Positions 8,803-17,933 of a DNA stretch of 64,000 nt are shown here, in pieces. The DNA lies in contig CBCYME010000019.1 in assembly GCA_965183835.1 (NCBI GenBank), positions 272,999 through 336,998 of the forward strand, read 5' to 3'. This DNA is from OMPR01 sp965183835 (GTDB lineage Bacteria > Pseudomonadota > Alphaproteobacteria > Rhodobacterales > Rhodobacteraceae). Under the pieces are notes generated by a model that was not told where the DNA came from, did no database searches, and saw only the letters and a list, made by a program, of their open reading frames with translations. Each line of letters begins with the position of its first letter. Positions within the stretch are counted from its first letter, which is position 1. A program made the position numbers and the translations under genes.

Positions 8803-9684
8803 TCAGGCCAATTGCGGTTTTCGGGTTTCGCCTCTGATGTTGATGTAATTCCCGGCAAAGATGACCACGGCGCCAACCAACACCCACAAATCCAGTGGCT
8901 CGGCATAGAAAACCATACCGATGATCGCAATGACGGGCAGGCGGGTGAAATCAAACGGCACCACAACACTCGCCGGGGCAATGGCCAATGCATTGGTCAG
9001 CGAGAAATGCGCCAGCAATCCGGCGCAGCCAATCAACACCAGCCAAGGCGCAGTGTGCAGATTGGGCAAAGCGATATCGCCATCATAGCCAGCGGCGACA
9101 AGCCCAAAAAACAACTGAATAAACGTCAGCCAAAACAGGATGCAGCCAATCGCCTCGGTCTTGGTCAACCGTTTGGTCAGAATGATTGTCAGGGCAAAAA
9201 ATATCGCCGCACTTGCTGCTGTGGCGATGCCGATATTCATTGTGTCAGGGCTGGGACGCGCAACGATCAGAATACCCACAAACCCCATCAGGGCCGCAAC
9301 CGCGCGCACAGATGTGATGCGTTCGCCCAACAGCAGGGGGGACAACACAATCACCCACAAAGGAGATGTGAACTCCAACGCAAAGACCTGTGCCAATGGA
9401 ATGGCTGTAACAGCAAACAACCACAGGTTCTGGCCAGCAAAATGGAGCGCATTGCGCACAACCTGCGTGCCCATCGATCGCCGCGTCACCTGAGCCCAAG
9501 ATTTGGTCAGGGTTAGCACAAAACAGACCACAATCACGCCAACAAGGCTGCGATACATCATGATCTCAAAGGTGTCGTGGGCATAGGCCACTTCACGCCC
9601 GGCGACAGCCATCGCTGAAAACGAAGCAATCGCGCCGGTCATCCAAAGTGCGGCTTTGGCCACCTGTGGCTTGTTCTGATTCAT
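8803..9684 (-). CDS. DMT-superfamily (EamA) transporter
   Basis: About 293 residues with ten hydrophobic helices in two EamA repeats; typical features are the N-terminal GAIASFSAMAVAGREVA and the helix-end FTSPLWVIVLSPLLLGE. Members export amino acids, nucleosides or other metabolites; the substrate here is unknown. I start at the ATG at 9684 because GGGAG lies eight bases upstream; an in-frame GTG seven codons earlier is less likely. It lies upstream of the P-loop gene on the same strand. Confidence 0.87.
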   Translation of the reverse strand: MNQNKPQVAKAALWMTGAIASFSAMAVAGREVAYAHDTFEIMMYRSLVGVIVVCFVLTLTKSWAQVTRRSMGTQVVRNALHFAGQNLWLFAVTAIPLAQVFALEFTSPLWVIVLSPLLLGERITSVRAVAALMGFVGILIVARPSPDTMNIGIATAASAAIFFALTIILTKRLTKTEAIGCILFWLTFIQLFFGLVAAGYDGDIALPNLHTAPWLVLIGCAGLLAHFSLTNALAIAPASVVVPFDFTRLPVIAIIGMVFYAEPLDLWVLVGAVVIFAGNYINIRGETRKPQLA

Positions 9685-9834
9685 TTGGTCTCTCCCGACG
9701 GTCACGAGGACCCGATTGCCCGGGCAAGGTCAACCAGATTTCACACTCAAACGTGAAAACGCCGCGCACAGGTCGCCTGGAGCGATCTGCACACGGCGAT
9801 GAACTGTCACCTTCGCACGCCCAATGGACGCGGA

Positions 9835-10143
9835 TTAACCGGTGACTTCACCAATCAGGACCTGCGGCTGGCCGCTATAGAAATTCGGAATATCAGCCAT
9901 AGCCGGACCACTCGCTGCAAGGGCAGCATTCAGCGCATCTTGGGTTTCAAACGTAATTGTCGCGATTGCATGGAATCCTGGAGGTGTGTCAGGGCCACCC
10001 GCCAACCCTTTGACAATAGTTGTGCTTTTTATATGAGGGCCCATGTGTTCACCAACAATTTCCATATGTTTGGAGCCATAATAGGCATGGTCAAATGTGG
10101 TCTCGTTGTCGGTCGGATAGAGAACTTGCAATGAAACGGTCAT
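9835..10143 (-). CDS. EthD-family protein
   Basis: A 102-residue ferredoxin-like-fold protein with the EthD pattern: MTVSLQVLYP, then YYGSKHMEIVGEHMG, and a C-terminal PNFYSGQPQVLIGEV. EthD proteins accompany degradative cytochrome P450 systems in some bacteria, but stand-alone copies like this have no settled role. The ATG at 10143 has an AAGGGGA Shine-Dalgarno. The 130 bases to the transporter gene hold nothing I can name. Confidence 0.8.
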   Translation of the reverse strand: MTVSLQVLYPTDNETTFDHAYYGSKHMEIVGEHMGPHIKSTTIVKGLAGGPDTPPGFHAIATITFETQDALNAALAASGPAMADIPNFYSGQPQVLIGEVTG

Positions 10144-10289
10144 GTATTTCCCCTTGAGATTTAGCCAATGAAATTTGGTCAACACGCGCCAGTGTAGGCA
10201 AAGACACACGTCTTTAGCCAGCCATTTGGGCGCACCCATGATGTAACGGAACATAATGGTTTGGCGGTTTGACCCAAAAAACCGGCAGC

Positions 10290-10325
10290 AAAAAAGTGGC
10301 GGTCCGTTTGGGCCACCACTTTAAT
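10290..10325 (-). terminator. Rho-independent terminator of guaA
   Basis: Read on the minus strand, a 10-bp stem AAAGTGGTGG/CCGCCACTTT with one G-T pair is followed by six T. It lies about 35 bases after the guaA stop. Confidence 0.8.
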
Positions 10326-10358
10326 ATTCTCATACTCGAGGGCCGCCTCAAGTAGGTA

Positions 10359-11921
10359 TTATTCCCACTCGATCGTTCCCGGTGGCTTCGACGTGATGTC
10401 GTAAGTACACCGGTTGATGCCTTTGACTTCGTTGATGATCCGGGTAGCGGTTTCGCCGAGGAATTCATGGCTGAACGGATAGTAATCTGCAGTCATGCCA
10501 TCGACCGATGTCACCGCGCGCAGGGCGCAGGCAAAGTCATAGGTCCGGCCATCGCCCATAACACCCACGGTGCGCACCGGCAGAATGGCCACAAAGGCCT
10601 GCCAGATATCATCGTACAACCCGTGTTTACGGATCTGGTCGATAAAGACCGCGTCCGCTTCGCGCAGAATGTCCAGCTTCTCCCGGGTGATTTCACCGGG
10701 GCAGCGGATCGCCAGACCGGGGCCGGGGAACGGGTGACGGCCAATGAACGACGTGGGCAAGCCCAGTTCACGGCCCAGCGCGCGGACCTCGTCCTTGAAC
10801 AACTCCCGCAGGGGTTCGACCAGCTTCAGGCCCATCTTTTCTGGCAGACCGCCCACATTGTGGTGCGATTTGATCGTGACCGAAGGCCCGCCCGAGAAAG
10901 ACACAGATTCGATGACATCCGGGTACAATGTGCCCTGCGCCAGGAATTCCGCGCCCTCGATGCTGTCGGCATGTTTCTGGAACACGTCGATGAACAGCTT
11001 GCCGATGATCTTGCGCTTGGTTTCAGGATCGGATTGCCCCTCAAGCTCGCCCAAGAACAGGTCCTGTTCGTCTGCGTGGATCAGTGCCATGTTGTAGTTG
11101 TCGCGGAACATGGTGACGACCTCTTCGGCCTCACCCTTGCGCAACAAACCATGGTCAACAAACACACAAGTTAGCTGATCGCCAATCGCTTCGTGGATCA
11201 ACACGGCCGCGACCGAGCTGTCAACACCACCGGACAGACCACAGATCACCTGTTTGTCGCCAACCTGCTCACGGATCGCGTCCACCATCTGCTCGCGGTA
11301 CGCGCCCATGGTCCAATCACCCGAAAACCCTGCCAGTTTGACAAAGTTTTCGTACAGTTTAGCGCCATTGGGGGTGTGATGTACCTCAGGGTGGAACTGA
11401 ACCGCATAGAAATTGCGCGCAACGTCAGCCGTGATCGCATAGGGCGCATTCGGGGATGTGCCATACACTTCAAAGCCGGGGGCGATTTCACTGACGTGAT
11501 CGCCGTGGCTCATCCAGACCTGCTCGTCGCCCTCTGCGAACCAGCAGCCCAAAATGCCCAATTGCTCTTTGGTCGGGGTCACATAGGCGCGACCAAATTC
11601 AGCTGTTCCATGCCCGGATTCAACCTTGCCGCCCAACTGGTGCATCATCACCTGTTGGCCATAGCAAATGCCGAGAATGGGCAGCCCCATCTCAAACACC
11701 TCTTGTGGCACGCGCGGACTGCCGTCGCGGGTCACGCTGTCAGGGCCACCGGAAAAGATCACGGCTTTGGGCGCCATTTCGCGCACAAAGTCAGCAGTGA
11801 CTTTCTGATAGGGGTGGATTTCGCAATAAACGTTCAGCTCACGCAGGCGACGCGCAATAAGCTGCGTAACCTGGCTGCCGAAGTCTATGATCAAAAGGCG
11901 GTCATGGGATGTCTGGCTCAT
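10359..11921 (-). CDS. guaA: GMP synthase (glutamine-hydrolysing)
   Basis: A 520-residue enzyme that aminates XMP to GMP. It has an N-terminal class I glutamine amidotransferase (nucleophile Cys86 in GICYGQQ, His/Glu in QFHPEVHHT), an ATP-pyrophosphatase domain with SGGVDSS, and the C-terminal dimerisation domain ending in KPPGTIEWE. The ATG of MSQTSHDR at 11921 is the natural start; the frame is open 17 codons further without family similarity. It is downstream of the DUF2270 gene, 63 bases away. guaB, the preceding pathway step, lies at 26.5-28 kb. Confidence 0.98.
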   Translation of the reverse strand: MSQTSHDRLLIIDFGSQVTQLIARRLRELNVYCEIHPYQKVTADFVREMAPKAVIFSGGPDSVTRDGSPRVPQEVFEMGLPILGICYGQQVMMHQLGGKVESGHGTAEFGRAYVTPTKEQLGILGCWFAEGDEQVWMSHGDHVSEIAPGFEVYGTSPNAPYAITADVARNFYAVQFHPEVHHTPNGAKLYENFVKLAGFSGDWTMGAYREQMVDAIREQVGDKQVICGLSGGVDSSVAAVLIHEAIGDQLTCVFVDHGLLRKGEAEEVVTMFRDNYNMALIHADEQDLFLGELEGQSDPETKRKIIGKLFIDVFQKHADSIEGAEFLAQGTLYPDVIESVSFSGGPSVTIKSHHNVGGLPEKMGLKLVEPLRELFKDEVRALGRELGLPTSFIGRHPFPGPGLAIRCPGEITREKLDILREADAVFIDQIRKHGLYDDIWQAFVAILPVRTVGVMGDGRTYDFACALRAVTSVDGMTADYYPFSHEFLGETATRIINEVKGINRCTYDITSKPPGTIEWE

Positions 11922-11984
11922 GCAACAGGCTCTTATGATGCAAGGCGGTTTTGCGCAAGAGCTTTGCAGCATTGCGCAACCTGA

Positions 11985-12665
11985 TCACCCCATCGAGGCA
12001 GACGGATCTACGCCCCGCTTTTTGGCGCGCAGCCTGTCTGATTGATAGCTCCAGATCGCAAGGACCGAAATGGCACCAACATAAAGCACTCCCAGCCCCA
12101 CCATCACGATACCGGGGACGGGGCCAACAGTCGCACGCCCCAGCGCCTGTTCCAAACTCTGTGCGGGAGCGGGGTGAATGGTGACTTTGCCTGCAAAAGC
12201 GATGGCCTGAATCAACAGAATCCACAGATAGTTACGCCGGATACGACGGCCCAGCGCACTCAGGTATGTAACGTGATAGACGGGCCGCATGTAATCCTCG
12301 GCCAGTACCTTTTGCCAGTCCTCTTCCATATGCAGATCGCCATCATGCAGCAGCGGCGCATAAAAATGCGTCTCCATCCATCGCGAGCGGGCACGCCAGA
12401 CATTAAAGTAGCGATAGCGACGGGCCTCCATCGCCAGAAAGAACAGCATCAAAATGCCGACCAATACCAAAGGCAGCGGCGACGCCCCGGGTGATGCAAA
12501 CGAAATCGACAAGGCAACCCCCAAAGTCACGACCGCCCAATTGGTCGTGGTATCCAAGCGAGTACGCCAAATTGTGCTGCGGTACACTTCTCCGCGATAC
12601 AAGTGAGCAATCGCCCCGATTTCAGCTGCGCTAAGTGTTTTGCGCTCGGAGTCTGTTTCGCTCAT
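11985..12665 (-). CDS. DUF2270 membrane protein
   Basis: A 226-residue protein matching the DUF2270 family: a soluble N-terminus (LYRGEVYRSTIWRTRLDTTTNWAV) leading into two adjacent helices (residues 45-80), a conserved RRYRYFNVWRARSRWMETHFYAPLL loop split around residue 95, and two further C-terminal helices. It is predicted in the inner membrane and has no known function. It is on the same strand as guaA and just upstream. Confidence 0.82.
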   Translation of the reverse strand: MSETDSERKTLSAAEIGAIAHLYRGEVYRSTIWRTRLDTTTNWAVVTLGVALSISFASPGASPLPLVLVGILMLFFLAMEARRYRYFNVWRARSRWMETHFYAPLLHDGDLHMEEDWQKVLAEDYMRPVYHVTYLSALGRRIRRNYLWILLIQAIAFAGKVTIHPAPAQSLEQALGRATVGPVPGIVMVGLGVLYVGAISVLAIWSYQSDRLRAKKRGVDPSASMG

Positions 12666-12902
12666 GTCTTGGATCCATTTAGTTTTGGTGAGTCAGAAGT
12701 ACAACTGAGTTGAAAGGGGTATGAAGCTCTTAGGGAGTGCTGAAAATTTAAGCAATACAAGGATCGATCAAGGCCCTGTCGTTTCGAACCCCGCAACATG
12801 TCGCTTTCCCCCCGATGCGCCGTTATCCACATTCGAAAGCGGGACAGACTGGGGTATCACATCTGTCAAACGCAATTCCGTACCAATCCGGGAGACGACC
12901 CT

Positions 12903-14447
12903 ATGACAGAGGCAACAACACGCCGTAGATCACGTGGCGGCGGCGGGGCCGCGCGCCGCGCCGAACGCACGGCTGTCACCATTGAAACCGCCAAGTACAT
13001 CGAACGCAATATTCCCAACTTCGAAGTTCTGACCGAAGAAGCGCTCGATATTATTGAGGCAAACGCAGAAACCATTCTGGAAGAAGTGGGCGTCAACTTT
13101 GTTGATAATCCCACCGCTCTGGATCGGTGGCGCGAAGCTGGCGCCAACGTCACAGGCGAACGTGTCCGCATCCCACGTGGTTTGGCCAAGAAACTGTGCT
13201 CGACTGCGCCCAAGCAGTTTACCCAGCACGCGCGCAACCCTGAAAAGTCGGTTGTGATCGGTGGCAAGAACATGGTGTTGGCGCCAGTATATGGTCCTCC
13301 GTTCGTGCGCGACGCCGAAGGCGGCCGTCGCTACGCGACCATGAACGATTTCCAAAAGTTCGTGAAACTGGGCTATATGTCCAAATGGCTGCATCACTCA
13401 GGTGGGACAGTCTGTGAACCAACAGATGTTCCGGTGAACAAGCGTCACTTGGATATGTTGCTGGCGCATATGACGCTTAGCGATAAACCGTTCATGGGGT
13501 CCGTGACCGAACCCAGCCGCGCGCAAGACTCCGTTGATATGTGCGGCATCCTGTTTGGCAAAGAGTTCGTGCAGGAAAACACTGTGATGACCTCGCTCAT
13601 CAACATCAACTCGCCGATGACCTTCGACGATGTGATGATGGGCGCGATGGAAATCTATGCCAAGAACAATCAGGCCTGCATCGTGTCGCCCTTTATCGTT
13701 GGCGGGGCCATGGCGCCGGTTTCGGTTGCTGGCACTCTGACGCAGGTGATGGCGGAATGCCTTGCCGGTATCGCCTATAACCAGCTGTGCCGCCCCGGTG
13801 CTCCTGTGATCATGGGCGCGATGGTGACCTCAATCGACATGAACTCTGGTGCACCGACTTTTGGCACACCCGAAGCGTCGCACATTACTTATGGTGCTGG
13901 GCAGCTGGCCCGCCGTCTGGGTCTGCCGTTCCGGTCCGCCGGTTCGTTCTGTGGCTCGAAACTGCCCGATGCCCAAGCCGCTTATGAAACCGCCAACTCG
14001 CTCAACATGGGTCTGTTGTCTGGCGTGAACTTCATGCTGCACTCGTGCGGCTGGCTCGAAGGTGGTCTGGTTGCCGATTTCGAAAAGTTCGTGATGGATG
14101 CCGACCAGCTCGGCACGCTGCACGGCTTGGCCAAAGGCGTCCAAATGGACGAAGATGCACAGGCCATGGACGCCATCCGCGAAGTTGGCCCCGGTGGTCA
14201 CTACCTGGGCTGCGAACACACGCAAAAGAACTTCAAATCGGCGTTCTGGAAATCCGACCTGTTGGATTACAAACCCTTCGAGACCTGGGAAGAAGAAGGC
14301 GCGCGTGATACGCGAACCCTAGCAACCCAGCGGGTCGAGAAACTGTTGGCCAACTATCAGCAGCCGTCCCTTGATCCGGCGATTGCACAAGCTCTGGCCG
14401 ATTACGTGGCGGAAAAGAAAGCCTCGATGCCCGACGCCTTCATGTAA
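12903..14447 (+). CDS. trimethylamine methyltransferase (MttB) family protein, non-pyrrolysine
   Basis: A 514-residue MttB-superfamily protein with the TIM-barrel body of corrinoid-dependent methyltransferases. The frame has no internal UAG, so it is a pyrrolysine-free homolog. Characterised relatives demethylate quaternary amines such as glycine betaine, carnitine or proline betaine and pass the methyl group to a corrinoid protein. The N-terminus (TRRRSRGGGGAARRAE) is a basic low-complexity tail typical of roseobacter copies. GGGAG precedes the ATG at 12903. No corrinoid protein lies beside it, but a probable corrinoid activator is at 28.2 kb. Substrate is inference only. Confidence 0.9.
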   Translation: MTEATTRRRSRGGGGAARRAERTAVTIETAKYIERNIPNFEVLTEEALDIIEANAETILEEVGVNFVDNPTALDRWREAGANVTGERVRIPRGLAKKLCSTAPKQFTQHARNPEKSVVIGGKNMVLAPVYGPPFVRDAEGGRRYATMNDFQKFVKLGYMSKWLHHSGGTVCEPTDVPVNKRHLDMLLAHMTLSDKPFMGSVTEPSRAQDSVDMCGILFGKEFVQENTVMTSLININSPMTFDDVMMGAMEIYAKNNQACIVSPFIVGGAMAPVSVAGTLTQVMAECLAGIAYNQLCRPGAPVIMGAMVTSIDMNSGAPTFGTPEASHITYGAGQLARRLGLPFRSAGSFCGSKLPDAQAAYETANSLNMGLLSGVNFMLHSCGWLEGGLVADFEKFVMDADQLGTLHGLAKGVQMDEDAQAMDAIREVGPGGHYLGCEHTQKNFKSAFWKSDLLDYKPFETWEEEGARDTRTLATQRVEKLLANYQQPSLDPAIAQALADYVAEKKASMPDAFM

Positions 14448-14454
14448 ACCAATC

Positions 14455-14485
14455 AAAGGGTCCGTTGCGTTAGGGCGGACCCTTT
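14455..14485. terminator. bidirectional hairpin terminator between MttB-family and DUF6477 genes
   Basis: A perfect 10-bp stem AAAGGGTCCG/CGGACCCTTT lies between two convergent genes. Flanking T runs are short on both strands, so its strength is uncertain. Confidence 0.6.
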
Positions 14486-14783
14486 ACTGCACCACCGAGG
14501 CGCGGTTTGCCCGCAAAAGCTGCGCTTCGCCCATCATGGCGATCATCAGATCCACATGCCGAGTCAGGGAATAGCCCGCGTCGTTTTCGCGCCGTTGTTC
14601 GTTCAGTCCCCGCTCCAACTCCATCAACCGCATCAAGGCCGCGGCAGGGCCGGGAAGGCTGCCATAGCCCAGGATCCGTTGCAGATGACGGGACCGGTTA
14701 TAGTCCTGCTGCCCAAACCGGGCCGCCCGGATCAACAGCTGGGGACGGCGCAGGGCGGAAAGCATGCTCATTACATCTTGCAT
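14484..14783 (-). CDS. DUF6477 family protein
   Basis: A 99-residue basic protein of the type found throughout Rhodobacterales (start MQDVMSMLSALRRPQLLIRAA, split here at residue 21; later GYGSLPGPAAALMRLMELE). It is helical, with no signal peptide, membrane segment or catalytic motif. It converges on the MttB-family gene. The IS1380 element begins 110 bases upstream of its start and may have displaced part of its promoter region. Confidence 0.75.
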   Translation of the reverse strand: MQDVMSMLSALRRPQLLIRAARFGQQDYNRSRHLQRILGYGSLPGPAAALMRLMELERGLNEQRRENDAGYSLTRHVDLMIAMMGEAQLLRANRASVVQ

Positions 14784-14892
14784 ATCGTGTCCTTTCAGAG
14801 GAGATCAGATTTCTGCCACAGTTGTGCCACAACTTTGCCGGGTGTTGCCCGGGGCGCGATACCACCGTGCGCTGCTTTCATTACTGTTTATC

Positions 14893-16562
14893 CGACATTC
14901 CCCAAGTGGCCTGCCATCTGGCGCAATGATCACCTGATCAGGCCTGCGGATCAAGTATCTTTTGCCTCTGAGCGTCTCCGGAGTTGCGGAAACGCCTGAA
15001 TGCGGGTGCCTCATGCTTCGAATCGGTGCCGTGCTGGCCCGGAGGCGAGGATTTTCAGCGCGTTGGACAGACCTGTCCTGCCGCTTTCGTTCAGTTTGGG
15101 GTTGGACCCCTGTCAGGCGCATGACGGCCGCACTCGCAATCGGTGAATGGCGGCAAGGATAGCACGGACCATCGGGCCGGTTACTGCGACCTCGGCCAGC
15201 TGGAAGGTGATGGCACGGGCGTGGCGGACAACGCGAGCGCCGATTTTGATCAGTTTCAGCTGGAGGCTGGTCAGTGACCAGTCGGCCATCGCCTCGGGCA
15301 ACTCGATGCAGCGCAGGAAGGTCGCGAGATTGTAGGCCAGCGCGTGCAGTTGCAGCCGGACCTCGTTGTCGCGGAACCGCTTGCACGACAGCCGCGTCCA
15401 GCGGAAGGCATACTTTCCTTCCTTGATATGCTGCTCGGCGGTGCCGCGCTGGTTGTAGAACCGCACCACCCAGTCTGGTTCCATCGGCAGGTTGGTGACG
15501 ATGAAGCCGACACGCGGGAACAGTTCGCCCGGATGCCATTCGATCTTGGCGATGACGCGGCGCTCCTTGCCCCAAGACGCCGCCTGATACTCGAAATCCT
15601 CGTAGAGTCGCTTGACCTTGGTCTGCGACGGACGCCCCGCAGGCCGCGTCAGCCGATGCGCAATCTTCTCGCGGAGGACGTTGTTGGCCGGCAGCCGGAT
15701 GGCGTAAAAATAGTCCGTCTCCTCCAGCCGCGCATAGATTGCAGGGCGGGCATACGCGGCGTCGGCGCGGAAGAAGCGGCCACCAAGCTTGCGGCCAGCG
15801 TAGCGGGCAATCACCGGGTCAAGGACATCCCGCCAGCCGTCAGCGCTGTGGACGTTGCCATTGCGCAGGGCGCAGCGTTCCAGCATTCCGAACTGGTTGA
15901 ACAAGAAATTCGGGTGGTAGCAGGTGCAGTCGAAATGCCCGTTCCAGACAGACCCTTCCTGATCACCATGGGTCGGGCTGACTGAGCTGTCCATGTCCAG
16001 CGCGATGTACTTGAGCCCGTTGCGATCATGAAACCGGTCGATCCACTGCCCGTTCAGATCGGCCAGCGCTTCCCGGTTCTCGGACAAGGCCAGCGTCTCG
16101 GTCTCGAACCGTCCCATCTGCGAGGCCGAAGCCGCCTGAGCGTCGACAGCCCGACCACCTACAACCTGACGCATGACCGGGTCGAGGGCGAGGCGATCAG
16201 CATCGTTAACATCCTCGTAGCCCGCCAGCCGCCCGAAAACTGATTGCCGGAACAGCCCGTCGAGCCGGTGGACCGTGTTCTTGCCACGGCGGTTGTCGCA
16301 CAGGGCAGCAGACGCCAGATTGGACAGACCGAGCGCGTCATCAAGCTCGCGCATCACCAGAAGGCCGCCATCCGAACTGAGCTGCGTGCCTCGAAATTCT
16401 AACCGCACGCGAGGGTCAAAATCTACCCGATCAGCCCGCTGTAAGCCCGCACCCTCTGGGTGATCCATGAAATGCTCCCGTCTCAGCCACCAACACCATG
16501 ATTTATATGCGAAATACAACGGTCAGGATAGAAAAATCAGAAATTTACTTGGGGAATGCGGG
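14893..16562 (-). mobile_element. IS1380-family insertion sequence, complete
   Basis: The element is 1670 bp. Its 16-bp terminal inverted repeats are CCGACATTCCCCAAGT at 14893-14908 and, read inward from the right, CCCGCATTCCCCAAGT at 16547-16562 (two mismatches). It is flanked by a perfect 5-bp target duplication TTTAT (14888-14892 and 16563-16567). Ends starting CC and a 4-5-bp duplication fit IS1380. One intact transposase fills most of it. It sits between the divergent DUF6477 and DUF6456 genes. Intact ends, duplication and frame point to a recent insertion. Confidence 0.93.
15113..16468 (-). CDS. IS1380-family transposase
   Basis: About 451 residues, a full-length DDE transposase of the IS1380/IS1247 type. 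Visible blocks are the opening RLEFRGTQLSSDGGLLVMRE, the first catalytic Asp in ALDMDSSVSPTHGDQEG, a second in FRADAAYARP, and the C-terminal NQRGTAEQHIKEGKYAF carrying the Glu. The start at MDHPEG (16468) suits the family; the frame stays open 17 codons further. It has no stop or frameshift, so the element may be active. Its G+C-rich coding style differs a little from the neighbours. Confidence 0.93.
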   Translation of the reverse strand: MDHPEGAGLQRADRVDFDPRVRLEFRGTQLSSDGGLLVMRELDDALGLSNLASAALCDNRRGKNTVHRLDGLFRQSVFGRLAGYEDVNDADRLALDPVMRQVVGGRAVDAQAASASQMGRFETETLALSENREALADLNGQWIDRFHDRNGLKYIALDMDSSVSPTHGDQEGSVWNGHFDCTCYHPNFLFNQFGMLERCALRNGNVHSADGWRDVLDPVIARYAGRKLGGRFFRADAAYARPAIYARLEETDYFYAIRLPANNVLREKIAHRLTRPAGRPSQTKVKRLYEDFEYQAASWGKERRVIAKIEWHPGELFPRVGFIVTNLPMEPDWVVRFYNQRGTAEQHIKEGKYAFRWTRLSCKRFRDNEVRLQLHALAYNLATFLRCIELPEAMADWSLTSLQLKLIKIGARVVRHARAITFQLAEVAVTGPMVRAILAAIHRLRVRPSCA

Positions 16563-16601
16563 TTTATGATTTGGAAACAATATTGGGTAACACGGCAGAA
16601 A

Positions 16602-16616
16602 TTAACGAATGAGTAA
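16602..16616. promoter_or_regulatory. near-consensus CtrA half-site upstream of DUF6456 gene
   Basis: TTAACGAATGAGTAA matches the CtrA pattern TTAA-N7-TTAA with one mismatch. The same TGAGTAACT string recurs at 16640-16648, and GGATAAC repeats nearby. It lies 86 bases before the DUF6456 start and 40 bases from the IS1380 end. Weak evidence on its own; it gains weight from similar sites at 49.9-50.0 kb. Confidence 0.35.
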
Positions 16617-16701
16617 CTAGTGCAGCCCTAGGTTGTGTGAGTAACTCGAGGATAACTGCTGGATAACAGGGTCAGTTCTTTTGCCATTAAGGATGCGACA
16701 C

Positions 16702-17859
16702 ATGGATGAAGTTTCCGCATTTTCCGTGCCTGGTTGGGTTCCCCAAGGTGCACAGCGTTACTTGGCGCACACAGAGGCCGGGCGATCCATTCGTGATCTG
16801 GCCCGGGGGGCGGGGTGTCATGCTTCGACTGTGTTGCGACAGATCAGACGAGTAGAAATGCGGCGCGATGATCCTTTGGTGGACGCAGCCCTGCAAGCAC
16901 TGGCTGCCGCCCATTTCCCTCCGCTTAAGGGTAAACCGGTAACGGCGCGCCGAGCGGGGGCCAGAACAAAGGTTGCCCCTTCCATGACCCCAGACCCTCC
17001 GCGCACCGACGATACGCCCGATTCCGACACCTTTGATCGCGAAGCCATGCGCGTCCTGCGCCGCCTGTGTGAATCTGGTGCCGTCCTAGCCGTTGCCGAA
17101 GACATGGACCGGGCGGTTGTTGTGCGCGATGACGGGCAGGGTGCAAACACCCGCACCGCTGTTGTCGAATGCGCGATTGCACAGGCTCTGGCACTGAAAG
17201 ACTGGATTTCCTGCGACAAACCGGGACGCATCAGCCGCTACCACATCACCTCAGCCGGACGCACCGCGCTGGGGCATATTCTGGCCAAGGCCGAAAATCA
17301 GGCGCGCGCTGAGAACGAAGGGGGCTTTGCAGAATCCCAAACCCCGTTTGGCGCACAACACCGTATCATGGGCGAAAAAACCGTCGCGGGCGAGGCAGGC
17401 GAACGATCCCGCCGCGTGCGCTACAACATGGCAGAAAGCCCGTTGATCGCCCTTGCACGCCGCAAAGACCGCGACGGCCAACCGTTTCTTGACGAGGCGA
17501 TGGTGCGCGCTGGCGAACGTCTGCGTGAAGATTTCGAACTGGCCCAGATGGGTCCAAACGTCACTCAAAACTGGGATCGTTTCCTGACCGGGGGCGGTCG
17601 CAACACCTTTGGTTCCTCTGGCACCCCATGCGAAGGCCCGGCAGATGCGCGCAATCGCGTGGCTCAGGCGCTATCCGATCTCGGGCCGGGGCTCAGTGAC
17701 GTGGCTTTACGCTGCTGCTGCTACTTAGAGGGGTTGGAATTGGCGGAAAAACGGATGGGATGGTCGGCGCGGTCCGGTAAAATCGTCCTGCGCATCGCCT
17801 TGCAACGTCTCAAACGCCACTACGAAGAGCTCACTGATGCAGATCGTATGATCGGATAA
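16702..17859 (+). CDS. DUF6456 domain protein with N-terminal helix-turn-helix
   Basis: About 385 residues. Residues 15-50 hold a helix-turn-helix (AGRSIRDLARGAGCHASTVLRQIRRVE), followed by a low-complexity linker rich in Pro/Thr/Asp (residues 75-110), a central winged-helix-like region (AIAQALALKDWISCD) and a C-terminal DUF6456 domain with QNWDRFLTGG and ALRCCCYLEGLELAEKRMGW. It is probably a DNA-binding regulator with unknown targets. The ATG at 16702 has AAGGA at suitable distance; TTG 16681 and ATG 16693 are in-frame alternatives. The IS1380 element ends 139 bases upstream and a terminator follows at 17890. Confidence 0.78.
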   Translation: MDEVSAFSVPGWVPQGAQRYLAHTEAGRSIRDLARGAGCHASTVLRQIRRVEMRRDDPLVDAALQALAAAHFPPLKGKPVTARRAGARTKVAPSMTPDPPRTDDTPDSDTFDREAMRVLRRLCESGAVLAVAEDMDRAVVVRDDGQGANTRTAVVECAIAQALALKDWISCDKPGRISRYHITSAGRTALGHILAKAENQARAENEGGFAESQTPFGAQHRIMGEKTVAGEAGERSRRVRYNMAESPLIALARRKDRDGQPFLDEAMVRAGERLREDFELAQMGPNVTQNWDRFLTGGGRNTFGSSGTPCEGPADARNRVAQALSDLGPGLSDVALRCCCYLEGLELAEKRMGWSARSGKIVLRIALQRLKRHYEELTDADRMIG

Positions 17860-17889
17860 ACATCCCTCCCTGGTTTATCCGATTGGACA

Positions 17890-17930
17890 AGCCCGCCGTT
17901 GCACAGACATGCAGCGGCGGGCTCTTTTTT
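17890..17930 (+). terminator. Rho-independent terminator after DUF6456 gene
   Basis: Long stem AGCCCGCCG...CGGCGGGCT extended by TGC/GCA, followed by CTTTTTTG. It lies 30 bases after the stop and also separates the convergent katA. Confidence 0.85.
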
Positions 17931-17933
17931 GAC

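Noticed and set aside
9706..9834. Possible tRNA or small RNA between the EthD and transporter genes
   Set aside because: No T-loop or acceptor stem could be matched, and no terminator is present.
12903..14447. Pyrrolysine-containing trimethylamine methyltransferase
   Set aside because: No in-frame UAG is present, and no pyrrolysine genes are nearby.
14805..15575. A 256-codon open frame on the minus strand across the left IS1380 end
   Set aside because: It overlaps the transposase in another frame and crosses the inverted repeat; composition is that of a high-GC shadow frame.
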